Source of the DNA: QNBT01 sp964563335
GTDB lineage: Bacteria > Planctomycetota > Phycisphaerae > Sedimentisphaerales > Anaerohalosphaeraceae
Reading direction: 5' to 3'
Assembly (NCBI GenBank): GCA_964563335.1
Contig: CAZLWL010000018.1
Location: 1-37,314, forward strand
Length of the DNA stretch: 37,314 bases
The translations under genes were made by a program, and so were the position numbers. The notes beneath the pieces were generated by a model. That model saw only the letters and a list, made by a program, of their open reading frames with translations, searched no databases and had not been told where the DNA came from. Shown here one piece after another: positions 17,625 to 26,303 of the stretch (its first letter is position 1; every line of letters begins with the position of its first letter).

Positions 17625-17653
17625 TTGACTTTCAGGAAAAACTACTGTACACT
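17625..17653 (+). promoter_or_regulatory. Promoter before the triple-propeller gene
   Basis: TTGACT (17625-17630), a 17-base spacer and TACACT (17648-17653), in the 156-base gap after the redox operon. The start point would be near 17660, with GGAGA at 17706-17710 before the ATG at 17717. Confidence 0.5.
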
Positions 17654-17716
17654 CATAACACTCGAAGATGTAAATGGGGTTTTGCGGTGATTTGCGTTTA
17701 ATTCTGGAGAAATATC

Positions 17717-20700
17717 ATGGAGTTGCGAAGGTCAATTAGACTGTATTTAGTGGCGGTAATACTTGTGGGCAGTCTGAGTGCATTTGGAAGCGGTGCTCTC
17801 TATGCTTCGGACTGGCCGAACTGGCGGGGGCCGGATTACAACGGCATATCAAAAGAAACAGGATGGACCGCAAGTAAAATAAACAGCAACACCAAGCCGC
17901 TTTGGAAGGCTTCAGTGGGCACGGGCTTTTCTTCTATAGCTGTCAGCAATGGCCGAGCCTACACGATGGGCAATACGAATAATCAAGACACAGTGTATTG
18001 CCTGGATGCTGAGAAAGGAGATGTGATCTGGAAGCACTCATATCGCGCGCCCTTGGATTCGGGCAATTACGAAGGCGGCCCAAGTGCCACACCAACCGTA
18101 GCGGATGGAAAGGTCTATACGATCAGTAAGAAAGGCAAGGTTTTTTGTCTGGATGCCGCCACGGGCGATGTCATCTGGCAGAAGGAGCTGGATGTCAAGA
18201 TTCCAAAGTGGGGTCTGGCCGGCTCGGCACTGGTGATGGATAATATGGTTATCTTCAATGCAGGTACCCGTGGCATGGCTCTTAACAAGGATGACGGCAG
18301 TGTGATATGGGATAACGGAAAGAAGGCTGCGGGGTATGCCACGGGCGTACCTTTTACTTCCGACGGCAAGAAGTGCGTCGCGATGTTCGGAGCCAATGAA
18401 GCATCAGGCCTGATTGCAGCGACCGGCAAAGAGATATGGAGCTTCAAGTGGAAAACGAACTACGATGTCAATGCCGCTGATCCAATCATTTCAGGTGATA
18501 AGGTGTTTGTCTCTTCCGGATATAACACGGGTTGCGGCGTTTTTGAGATTAACAATGGTAAGGCAAAGCAAGTCTGGCGTAATAAGAACATACGAAATCA
18601 TTTCAACAGTTGCGTGCTGCAAGGAGGATACGTCTATGGTTTTGATGAAAAGACGCTGAAGTGTTTGGATTTTAACACCGGCCAGGAGAAGTGGTCCAAG
18701 AGCGGGCTTGGCAAAGGAAGCCTGATGGCCGCTGACGGCAAGCTGATTATCCTGAGTGAAAAGGGCAAGCTGGTGATTGCGGAAGTCTCACCTTCAGCCT
18801 TCAAAGAGATTTCGTCCGCCCAAATCCTCAGCGGCAAATGCTGGACAATGCCGGTTCTGGCAAATGGCAGAATCTATGCCCGAAATGCCGTGGGTGATTT
18901 GGTTTGTGTCGATGTGGCTCCAAGTGCGAAGCCAAAGGCCAAAGCTGCGACTGCTACCGGCTCAAATGACTGGCCTAACTGGCGGGGGCCAGAACATAAC
19001 GGCATCTCGAAAGAGACGGGTTGGGTGACAAGTAAAGTCAACAGTAGCACAAAGCCGCTTTGGAAAGCCTCGGTCGGTACGGGCTTTTCTTCTATAGCGG
19101 TCAGTGGCGGCCGAGCCTATACGATGGGCAATACGGGCAGCAAAGATATAGACGAGAAGGAACATAAGGATATTATATTTTGCTTCGATGCCAAAACCGG
19201 CGAAGAAAAATGGCGGTATCCATATCCCTGTCCACTTAATCCAAAAAATCACGAGGGTGGCCCAAGCGCTACTCCTACAGTTGAAGGTGATAGGGTTTAT
19301 ACCTTGAGCAAAAAGGGCCATGTGTTTTGCCTTAATGCAAAAACGGGCAAGGTAATTTGGCAAAAAAATCTAAAAGAGGAGTTGGGTATTGAGCTGCCAA
19401 CATGGGACCTTGCCGGTTCTGGGCTGGTAGTAAAGGACTTGTTGATATTTAACGCAGGGACAAGCGGGATAGCGCTTAATAAAAAGACCGGAGAGATGGT
19501 TTGGCAAAACGGCACAGGCAAACCGGGCTATGCAACCGCGGTAGAATTTAAAATCGGCAAACAAAAAGGTGTGGCCGTCTTCGGTCAAAAAGCGTTGTAT
19601 GGTATTAATATCAAGGACGGAACAAAATTTTGGGAGTATCCATGGCAGAGCCATGCCGATGAAAATAACGGCGACCCGATATTTATGGGTGATAAGGTGT
19701 ATGTTTCTACATTGGCAGGATGTGCGTTGTTAAAAGTTGAAGGTGACAAGGTCAGTGAGGTTTGGCGAAATAAAAATATGAAAAACCATTTCAACAGTAC
19801 GATACTGGTGGATGGATATTTTTACGGATTCGATATGTCCCAGCTAAAGTGTCTGGACTTTAACACCGGCGAAGAAAAATGGGCGACTAAAGATTACGGC
19901 AAGGGCAGCTTAATGGCTGCGGACGGCAAACTGATTATTCTAAGCGAGCAAGGCAAACTTGTTATTGCCGAAGCTTCAGAGAAGTTGATTAATCCGCTCG
20001 CACAGGCTCAGATTTTACAGGGCAAATGCTGGACAACGCCGGTTCTGGCAAATGGTAGAATCTATGCCCGCAGCAATGCCACAGGCCAATTGGTCTGCCT
20101 GGATGTGAGCGGAGGCTCTTCCAGCAGTGCTGCTGGTGGCGGGTCTAAAATCTGGGCTCAGTGGCGCGGTCCGAACAGGGACGGCAAGAGCAAAGAGACG
20201 GGGCTTTTGAAAAGCTGGCCGGATACCGGACCGGAGCTTCTGTGGTCTGTTGGTGACCTCGGCGGCGGGTGGTCCACGGTATCTATTGCAAATGGTCTTG
20301 TATATATTACTGGGATGAAAGGCAAAGAGGGCGTGCTCTCTGCTATTGATCTGGAAGGAAATCTTAAATGGCAAAAGCCATACGGACCGGAGTGGGCAAG
20401 ATCTCATCCCGGTGTAAGAAGCACACCCACGGTCGATGGAGACAGTGTCTATATCATGACCGGGGTGGGCACGGTCGTTTGCCTTGATGCGAGTACAGGC
20501 AGCATAAAATGGAAGGAGGATGTCAAAGAGAAGTTCAATGGTAAAACACCCCGTTGGGGCTATGCAGAATCATTACTTATTGATGGCGACAAACTCATTT
20601 GTACTCCCGGTGGAGAAAAGGGCTCGATAGTCGCCCTTGACAAGAGAACGGGACGGACCATTTGGATTAGTAAAAATCTTACCGAGGCAAGCGCTTTCTG

Positions 20701-21328
20701 TTCACCGATACTAATCAGAAGAGGGTCAAGAAAATTGGTCGTTACCATGTTAGCCGAATCCGTTGTAGGAGTTGACGCAGAGACGGGAGGAGTTCTGTGG
20801 AAGGATAAATTCAAAGAGTACCAGGACGGGATCAGGCCCAACAATCCCATCACACCTGTCTATTATGACGGCGCCGTATATACTACCAGCGGTTACGATA
20901 ATGGAGGAGCCCTGCTTGCACTTTCACACGACGGCGCCAAGGTAACCAGAAAATGGGTGGACACGACCCTGGATACTCATCATGGGGGAGTTGTTTTGGT
21001 AGATGGTTACATTTATGGCTCTAATTGGAAGAGCAATAGAAACGGCGATTGGGTTTGCCTTGAGTGGGACACCGGCAAGGTGATGTATGAAACGAAATGG
21101 CTCGGTTCCAAAGGGTCAATCACATACGCCGACGGGATGCTGTACTGTTATGAAGAAGACAAAGGCACAGTAGCCCTTGTCAAGGCTTCACCAAAGGGAT
21201 TTGATATAGTGAGTTCTTTTAAGGTAACAAAAGGAACAGATGAGCATTGGGCACATCCGGTAATCTGTGACGGCAGACTCTATATTCGTCACGGAGGAAC
21301 TCTGATGGCTTATAATGTCAAAGGGTAA
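17717..21328 (+). CDS. Secreted protein of three tandem PQQ-like beta-propellers
   Basis: The 1203-residue protein has a signal peptide (about 1-30, likely cut after ALYA). Three homologous propellers follow, each opened by the same motif: WPNWRGPDYNGIS (about 33), WPNWRGPEHNGIS (about 420) and WAQWRGPNRDGKS (about 813). The first two are very close, even at DNA level; the third is more distant and is joined by a serine/glycine linker (SSSSAAGGGS). Blades carry CLDAxTGxxxW turns. The protein should be periplasmic or surface-exposed and act as a binding scaffold; there is no sign of a catalytic site. It has its own promoter and lies between the redox operon and the isoprenoid gene run, so its partner is uncertain. 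The length is about three times that of a usual family member. Confidence 0.85.
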   Translation: MELRRSIRLYLVAVILVGSLSAFGSGALYASDWPNWRGPDYNGISKETGWTASKINSNTKPLWKASVGTGFSSIAVSNGRAYTMGNTNNQDTVYCLDAEKGDVIWKHSYRAPLDSGNYEGGPSATPTVADGKVYTISKKGKVFCLDAATGDVIWQKELDVKIPKWGLAGSALVMDNMVIFNAGTRGMALNKDDGSVIWDNGKKAAGYATGVPFTSDGKKCVAMFGANEASGLIAATGKEIWSFKWKTNYDVNAADPIISGDKVFVSSGYNTGCGVFEINNGKAKQVWRNKNIRNHFNSCVLQGGYVYGFDEKTLKCLDFNTGQEKWSKSGLGKGSLMAADGKLIILSEKGKLVIAEVSPSAFKEISSAQILSGKCWTMPVLANGRIYARNAVGDLVCVDVAPSAKPKAKAATATGSNDWPNWRGPEHNGISKETGWVTSKVNSSTKPLWKASVGTGFSSIAVSGGRAYTMGNTGSKDIDEKEHKDIIFCFDAKTGEEKWRYPYPCPLNPKNHEGGPSATPTVEGDRVYTLSKKGHVFCLNAKTGKVIWQKNLKEELGIELPTWDLAGSGLVVKDLLIFNAGTSGIALNKKTGEMVWQNGTGKPGYATAVEFKIGKQKGVAVFGQKALYGINIKDGTKFWEYPWQSHADENNGDPIFMGDKVYVSTLAGCALLKVEGDKVSEVWRNKNMKNHFNSTILVDGYFYGFDMSQLKCLDFNTGEEKWATKDYGKGSLMAADGKLIILSEQGKLVIAEASEKLINPLAQAQILQGKCWTTPVLANGRIYARSNATGQLVCLDVSGGSSSSAAGGGSKIWAQWRGPNRDGKSKETGLLKSWPDTGPELLWSVGDLGGGWSTVSIANGLVYITGMKGKEGVLSAIDLEGNLKWQKPYGPEWARSHPGVRSTPTVDGDSVYIMTGVGTVVCLDASTGSIKWKEDVKEKFNGKTPRWGYAESLLIDGDKLICTPGGEKGSIVALDKRTGRTIWISKNLTEASAFCSPILIRRGSRKLVVTMLAESVVGVDAETGGVLWKDKFKEYQDGIRPNNPITPVYYDGAVYTTSGYDNGGALLALSHDGAKVTRKWVDTTLDTHHGGVVLVDGYIYGSNWKSNRNGDWVCLEWDTGKVMYETKWLGSKGSITYADGMLYCYEEDKGTVALVKASPKGFDIVSSFKVTKGTDEHWAHPVICDGRLYIRHGGTLMAYNVKG
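18833..20070 (+). repeat. Near-identical 50-bp copies marking an internal gene duplication
   Basis: Bases 18833-18882 and 20021-20070 match at 48 of 50 positions, 1188 bases apart. This is the best-conserved stretch of a longer tandem duplication (roughly 17811-18920 and 18966-20103) that encodes the first and second propellers. Confidence 0.8.
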
Positions 21329-21334
21329 GTAACG

Positions 21335-22243
21335 CTGAATAAACCGGTACATATATCGAAATCCCCATTCATTATTTACTGTGACTGCGCCTACTCACAG
21401 ATTATCCCTGAGCAGGTGAAGGTACATGTGCGAAAGGGACTTACGGACCTGGGGATTGAATTCGAGGCGGTTCCCGACCTGTGCGAGCTCTCAGCTCGAA
21501 AGGACCCGGCACTTAAACGATGGGCCGGGATGGACAACATAAAAATAATCGCGTGTTTTGAGCGAGCTGTTAAATGGCTATTCCACGCCGGGGAGGCGCC
21601 GTTGCAACCGGGACGTGTGGAATTTCTGAACATGAGGACAGACAGTATTGAAAGTATTCTTGAATCGCTTTCAGAATGCAGCGTCTCAGCGGGCAAGCAT
21701 CAAGAGATTGAGTTGAATAAAAGGGGCGATTGGGTACCGTGGTTTCCTGTGATTGACTACGAAAGATGTGCAAACTGTAAGCAGTGTTTGAACTTCTGTC
21801 TTTTTGGTGTGTATGGTCTTTCAGAGCAGGAGCAGGTACAGGTTCAAAAACCGGCTAATTGCAAGACCAACTGCCCGGCCTGTGCCCGCGTGTGTCCACA
21901 AAAAGCAATCATCTTTCCAAAATATACCCAAAGTCCCTTTAACGGAGACCAGGTCAAAGAAGAGGTAGGACAAGGCGCAGAAGCCGGCACTAAACTCAGT
22001 GAACTTGTAGGAGGGGATATTCATGATGTGCTTAGGGGGCGTGGCAAAGGCCGAAGCGTATCGCAAAAGGACGCAAGCAGACATGAAGGAGCGTCTCGTC
22101 TGGCGAAACTGCAAAGCGCGCTGGATATTCCGCAGGAGGTGATAGAATCTCTGTCGGGCGGACAAACGACGGGAGGTAACCTGACGGCAAGTAAGGAAGA
22201 CCGTACCAATGCTGAGCGTGGCGAGTGCAAGAAGGGGAAGTAG
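21335..22243 (+). CDS. Iron-sulfur protein with C-terminal ferredoxin, probable CTG start
   Basis: The open frame extends upstream of the first standard start (GTG 21416) directly to the preceding stop, and that extension codes for a protein-like stretch (PFIIYCDCAYSQIIPEQVK) that runs smoothly into the rest. The only plausible start there is CTG 21335, with AAAGGG 9 bases upstream; translation from GTG 21416 is the conservative alternative. The middle has DLCELSARKDPAL and an IIACFERAVKWLF segment, followed by a ferredoxin region (CANCKQCLNFC, CKTNCPACARVCP). The tail is charged and of low complexity. I recognise no named family; it is likely an electron donor or partner of the radical SAM enzyme, whose gene begins before or just after its stop. 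Confidence 0.7.
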   Translation: MNKPVHISKSPFIIYCDCAYSQIIPEQVKVHVRKGLTDLGIEFEAVPDLCELSARKDPALKRWAGMDNIKIIACFERAVKWLFHAGEAPLQPGRVEFLNMRTDSIESILESLSECSVSAGKHQEIELNKRGDWVPWFPVIDYERCANCKQCLNFCLFGVYGLSEQEQVQVQKPANCKTNCPACARVCPQKAIIFPKYTQSPFNGDQVKEEVGQGAEAGTKLSELVGGDIHDVLRGRGKGRSVSQKDASRHEGASRLAKLQSALDIPQEVIESLSGGQTTGGNLTASKEDRTNAERGECKKGK

Positions 22244-22248
22244 CGGCG

Positions 22249-23820
22249 GTGAGTGAGAAAACATTAGCCCCTGCGGTTATTCTTGTTGCGGACAGGACCC
22301 TGAGCGCTCGGTACAGCGTTTTGTTTGAGGGTATCTTTGCCACGATGCAGACTACACAGGTACCTGAGATTGCGATGCGAAGATTTGTTTCACCACCGGT
22401 CGCAACAGATAAGTTCGGCAGGGCCAGGGAAGTGCCTCTTGGCTTGCGACGAGTTGAATCAGCACTTCTTAAATTTACGGACCTTACCACTAAAGATATA
22501 GTTTGCACCACGCCGGAAGCGCTGCCGAGGCTGTTGGGGCCGTGGGTCAAAGTGGTTGGCTTTAGTTCGAGTGACCCACTTGGCAGAGGGATGAGCAATA
22601 CCACAACAACGAACTTCTGGAAAGGGGAATTGTACACGAGTTTTTGGACGAGGCAAACTCTCGAATGTATTGCCGAAGCAAAACGCAAGTATGGCTTTAA
22701 GGTTGTCGGTGGTGGCGCCGGTGCATGGCAGTGGGACCGGTATGAGGATGACACTTCCAGACGGTGCATTGATGTGGTGTTTGAAGGATATTTTGAAAAC
22801 CGCGGCCCGAGCTTGTTCACAGACCTTATTGAAGGAAGGCAACAGGAGGAGTATGTATGCGATAATGATACTGCTGCCGAAAATGTTCAGCCCATAAAAG
22901 GCGCATCGCTGTTGGGAATTGTTGAACTTTCAAGGGGCTGCGGCAGAGGCTGTAAATTTTGCAGTATGGCTGATAAGAAGATGACGCATATTTCACCGGA
23001 TATTATCCTTGCTGACTTGGAGACAAACGTTGTCAATGGTATTACTTCGGTGGTCAGCGGTAGCGAGGATTTCTTTCGGTATGGTTCCGTTGGAGTAAAG
23101 CCTGACTTTAACCAGTTGTGTGATTTGTTAGAGAAGATGCGGAGAATCAAGGGTTTGTCGTTTATGCAGATAGACCACGGCAATATAACCAGCGTGCTGC
23201 AGTTGACGGATGAGCAGTTGTCCCAAATCAGAAGACTGCTTACATGGCGCGCCAAGACTGATTATCTTTGGGTTAATATGGGTGTTGAAAGCGCAAATGG
23301 CAATCTTGTCGCCGCCAATTGCCCGGGCAAAATAGCACCATTTCGACCCGACGACTGGGAAGATATGGTTCGAGAGGTGGCCGAGAAAATGACTCGCAAC
23401 GGTTTCTTTTCTGTATTCAGCATAGTCCTTGGTTTGCCTGGCGAGACAGCCGATGATATCGCCCGTACACAGAAGCTCGTCGAATATCTCGGGACAAAAC
23501 GGTCGGTAATCTTCCCTGTTTTCTACGAGCCCTTGTCAGTTGACGAGATAAGAATGGACCAGAGATTTACGCTTGCCAAGATGCGCTCCGACCACCTGGA
23601 GCTTTACAGAACCTGTTACGAGATAAACTTCCGGAATGTGCCCCGATTATTCTGGGACAATCAGCGGGCCGGAGGCGTGTCGTGGTTTAAGCGGGCACTG
23701 ATGCAGATGTTAGGCAAGACTGAAGTGGCTTCCTGGCGGCGGACGTTCAGGAAGGTCGGTAGGCAGATTGAAAAACGTACCAATCTTCAGGGAGCGCGAG
23801 TATGCGAAGGGACATTATAG
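22249..23820 (+). CDS. Radical SAM enzyme with B12-binding-like N-terminal domain
   Basis: The protein of about 523 residues has the radical SAM motif C-x3-C-x2-C in SRGCGRGCKFCSM (C231, C235, C238 from this start). The N-terminal 200 residues have an alternating alpha/beta layout as in the cobalamin-binding domain of many such enzymes (KVVGFSSSDPLG, FKVVGGGAGAW), but the DxHxxG ligand motif is not seen, so B12 binding is uncertain. The C-terminal half keeps the barrel motifs WVNMGVESANG and VLGLPGETADDI. It is likely to modify an isoprenoid made by the genes downstream, or a cofactor for them; the reaction cannot be read. GTG 22249 is chosen because AAGGGG lies about 12 bases upstream; GTG 22225 is also possible and would overlap the previous gene. 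Confidence 0.85.
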   Translation: MSEKTLAPAVILVADRTLSARYSVLFEGIFATMQTTQVPEIAMRRFVSPPVATDKFGRAREVPLGLRRVESALLKFTDLTTKDIVCTTPEALPRLLGPWVKVVGFSSSDPLGRGMSNTTTTNFWKGELYTSFWTRQTLECIAEAKRKYGFKVVGGGAGAWQWDRYEDDTSRRCIDVVFEGYFENRGPSLFTDLIEGRQQEEYVCDNDTAAENVQPIKGASLLGIVELSRGCGRGCKFCSMADKKMTHISPDIILADLETNVVNGITSVVSGSEDFFRYGSVGVKPDFNQLCDLLEKMRRIKGLSFMQIDHGNITSVLQLTDEQLSQIRRLLTWRAKTDYLWVNMGVESANGNLVAANCPGKIAPFRPDDWEDMVREVAEKMTRNGFFSVFSIVLGLPGETADDIARTQKLVEYLGTKRSVIFPVFYEPLSVDEIRMDQRFTLAKMRSDHLELYRTCYEINFRNVPRLFWDNQRAGGVSWFKRALMQMLGKTEVASWRRTFRKVGRQIEKRTNLQGARVCEGTL

Positions 23821-25490
23821 CTTCGATAAGACCTATCAGACCGCCTCAGGAAGATATCCCCTCTACAAAAGAGCAGAGGAACAAGGTGCTGCAGATCATC
23901 CGGGAATACGCCGGGCAAAGAAATCTTGTTGGGCCGGTGTCACTCGACGAATTGCACAGACACTGTGAAGAAATAGTCAAAACTTATGGTTTGAATGCAA
24001 AGCATCTTAAGTTTTTGGTTGTTTTGCTGAACAACGAGGTGTGGCGTGAAACTGTGGCGGGCATCCCTTACAACAAGCGTTTGCTCTTGCTACCGAAGTG
24101 TTTGCGAGACCAGGACAATTGTCCAGCCGATTTTGACGAAGTTGGGCTGGTGTGTGAGCGCTGCGGACGGTGTATTCTCAGTGAACTGCAGACGCAGGCC
24201 GAACAGTTGGGCTATGCGGTCCTGATTGCCGAGGGCTCACCCGTGGTGATGAGCCTTATCGAGACGGGTAAGATTGAGGCGGTTGTCGGTGTGAGTTGTC
24301 TGGATATGCTGGAAAAGACCTTCCCATATATGGAAGCAGGCGCCGTTCCGGGCATGGCGATACAGTTGCTTTACGATGGCTGTGTAAATACAAGTGTGGA
24401 TATTGACTGGGTACTGGAGGCTATTTATGAAACCGGCGAAGATGAAAGCCATCGGCTTGACCTGCAGGATTTGCGCAGGAAAGTGCAAGACCTTTTTACA
24501 GGCCAATACCTCGTTTCACTTCTGCAACCAGACGAAGACCAAACCAGGAAACTGGCGTTTGAGTGGCTGAGGCGGGCGGGGAAACGCTGGCGTCCGTTTC
24601 TTGCGGTTTGTACCCATCAGGCCTTGAGAAGCGCTGACGACCAGGTCCTTTCGGACGAGTTGTGTAAGGTTGCTGTTGCGGTCGAATGTTTTCACAAAGC
24701 CTCGCTCGTTCACGACGACATCGAGGACGGGGACGTTCTGCGGTACGGCCAAAAGACGGTGCATGCTGAGTACGGAGTGCCTATCGCGCTGAATGTGGGG
24801 GATTTTCTGCTTGGAGAAGGATACCGTCTTCTGGCGGAGGCTTCTGCGGGTTGTGGAGCGAAGATGCTGCAAGTTGCCTCAGCCGGTCACAGGCAGTTGT
24901 GTTTGGGGCAAGGGCGTGAACTGTTCTGGATGCGCGAGCCGAGGCCGTTGGGTGTCACCGAGGTTATAGACATATTTCAAAAGAAGACCAGCCCGGCGTT
25001 CGAGGTGGCTCTGAGGTTGGGAGCTATTTTGGCCGGCGAAGGCGAGCAATTAGCCGGCATACTGACCGAATACAGCCAGTCGCTGGGTGTTGCCTATCAA
25101 ATCATGGACGACGTTAACGACTTCGATTCAAAAGCGGGCCTTGGCGACCTGGTTCAGAAGCAGCCGTCGGTTCTTCTGGCAATCGCTTTTGAGAGGGCGG
25201 ATGACGATGATAAGCGATTGCTCGAATCAGTTTGGAGCCGGTCAGCGGACCTGGATGCAGTTGCCCATAAGATATCGAGTGTGTTTGCAAAATACCAGGC
25301 CAAGCGGTTGGCATTGGACCTTATGGAATCTTATAGGTTGCGGGCGGTAAGGTCTCTTGCCATGCTGGAAAACGCGACGTTGAAAGGTCTGCTGCGAAGG
25401 ATTGTCAGTAAGATATTCAGTGATATTGATGTCATGGAATGTTGCAATGAGTATAAGGCGCCAGATGCTGAAGGCGGCAAGCCGGGCTAA
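23802..25490 (+). CDS. DUF116-polyprenyl synthase fusion protein
   Basis: In this 562-residue protein the N-terminal half (about 45-215) is a DUF116 domain with five clustered cysteines (C100, C107, C118, C121, C124; PKCLRDQDNCP and CERCGRC) that probably bind an iron-sulfur cluster. The C-terminal half (about 240-530) is a trans-isoprenyl diphosphate synthase: AGKRWRP for substrate diphosphate binding (259-265), the first aspartate-rich motif HDDIEDGD (304-311) and the second DDVNDFD (436-442). It should elongate IPP and an allylic diphosphate to a longer prenyl diphosphate. Chain length cannot be set from the sequence. The fusion ties the iron-sulfur domain to isoprenoid synthesis. It overlaps the radical SAM gene by 19 bases, with GGGAG as ribosome binding site. 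Confidence 0.88.
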   Translation: MRRDIIASIRPIRPPQEDIPSTKEQRNKVLQIIREYAGQRNLVGPVSLDELHRHCEEIVKTYGLNAKHLKFLVVLLNNEVWRETVAGIPYNKRLLLLPKCLRDQDNCPADFDEVGLVCERCGRCILSELQTQAEQLGYAVLIAEGSPVVMSLIETGKIEAVVGVSCLDMLEKTFPYMEAGAVPGMAIQLLYDGCVNTSVDIDWVLEAIYETGEDESHRLDLQDLRRKVQDLFTGQYLVSLLQPDEDQTRKLAFEWLRRAGKRWRPFLAVCTHQALRSADDQVLSDELCKVAVAVECFHKASLVHDDIEDGDVLRYGQKTVHAEYGVPIALNVGDFLLGEGYRLLAEASAGCGAKMLQVASAGHRQLCLGQGRELFWMREPRPLGVTEVIDIFQKKTSPAFEVALRLGAILAGEGEQLAGILTEYSQSLGVAYQIMDDVNDFDSKAGLGDLVQKQPSVLLAIAFERADDDDKRLLESVWSRSADLDAVAHKISSVFAKYQAKRLALDLMESYRLRAVRSLAMLENATLKGLLRRIVSKIFSDIDVMECCNEYKAPDAEGGKPG

Positions 25491-26298
25491 AATATCATTG
25501 GGTAACCGGGCCGAGTCTGTTGTCAAGTTTATTACGGGTCAGGTTAATGAAGATGGCGGATTCAAGGACAGGTCAGGCAGGAGCGATTTGTATTACACCG
25601 TATTTGGGATTGAGGCCCTTTTGGCGCTGGGGGTCGAGATCCCACGGGAAAAAATCACAAGTTATCTGGCCCAATTTGAGCACGCCCAATCACTGGATTT
25701 TGTTCATCTGGCGTGTCTTGTCCGCTGTTGGGCTAATCTGTCTTATCCGATTGAGGCGAATCCCGGCGCGCCGGGACATATTGCGCGACGTATTGAAAAA
25801 CATCTCGCAGGGCACGGCACGATTTATGCATGTTTTCTTGCGTTATGTGCTTACCAGGATTTGGGCATTGCCATTAGCAGCAAGAAAACCTTCTTGGACT
25901 GCATTGGCTCGCACCGGACCGCCGATGGTGCGTACGCAAATGAGGCCGGCATTGAAATTGGTGCGACGCCGGTTACAGCGGCGGCTGTTACAACCCTTCA
26001 CAATTTGAACGAGCCGGTGCCCGACCCAGCAATCGATTGGCTGCTTTCCTGCATTGGCCCTGAAGGAGGTTTCTGCGTGATGCCTGAAGTTGCCACGGCG
26101 GACCTACTTTCCACGGCGACCGCATTGCATGGGCTGTCCGTTACAGGCAGGCCGCTCGTTGACATAAGGCAGCGGTGTCTTGACTTCATTGACGGGCTTT
26201 GGGATGGTAGCGGTGGCTTCTGTGGCGGTTCGGCTGATAAGACGGCGGACTGCGAATATACCTATTACGCACTGCTTGCGATGGGCCATTTGAGTTAA
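25447..26298 (+). CDS. Prenyltransferase/squalene-oxidase-repeat (alpha/alpha barrel) protein
   Basis: The protein of about 283 residues consists of repeats of the kind found in protein prenyltransferase beta subunits and terpene cyclases: NEDGGFKDRSGRSDLYYTVFGIEALL, TADGAYANE, PEGGFCVMPEVATADLLSTATALHGL, and GSGGFCGG...CEYTYYALLAMG (shortened here). It is about half the length of a squalene-hopene cyclase and has no DxDD motif, so it is probably not a protonating cyclase by itself. The zinc-ligand histidine typical of farnesyl/geranylgeranyl transferases (in a C/H-YTYY context) appears replaced by glutamate. It may be a partner of the cyclase encoded 5 bases downstream or a prenyl-binding protein. 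ATG 25447 is preferred (44-base overlap with the fusion gene); ATG 25465 is a close alternative. Confidence 0.78.
   Translation: MSIRRQMLKAASRAKISLGNRAESVVKFITGQVNEDGGFKDRSGRSDLYYTVFGIEALLALGVEIPREKITSYLAQFEHAQSLDFVHLACLVRCWANLSYPIEANPGAPGHIARRIEKHLAGHGTIYACFLALCAYQDLGIAISSKKTFLDCIGSHRTADGAYANEAGIEIGATPVTAAAVTTLHNLNEPVPDPAIDWLLSCIGPEGGFCVMPEVATADLLSTATALHGLSVTGRPLVDIRQRCLDFIDGLWDGSGGFCGGSADKTADCEYTYYALLAMGHLS
25761..25776. repeat. 16-bp perfect palindrome TCCCGGCGCGCCGGGA
   Basis: This gapless palindrome lies inside the alpha/alpha-barrel gene and encodes part of NPGAPG. It has the same length and TCCCG/CGGGA ends as those at 544 and 26616. Confidence 0.6.
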
Positions 26299-26303
26299 TA
26301 GCT

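Noticed and set aside
746..21328. Genuine PQQ-dependent dehydrogenases
   Set aside because: The propellers share the fold repeats, but I see none of the quinoprotein dehydrogenase catalytic or cofactor-binding motifs, such as a vicinal cysteine pair or a W-docking set with active-site Asp.
22032..22820. A 262-residue open frame on the - strand
   Set aside because: It lies opposite the strongly supported radical SAM gene and its translation shows no domain-like pattern.
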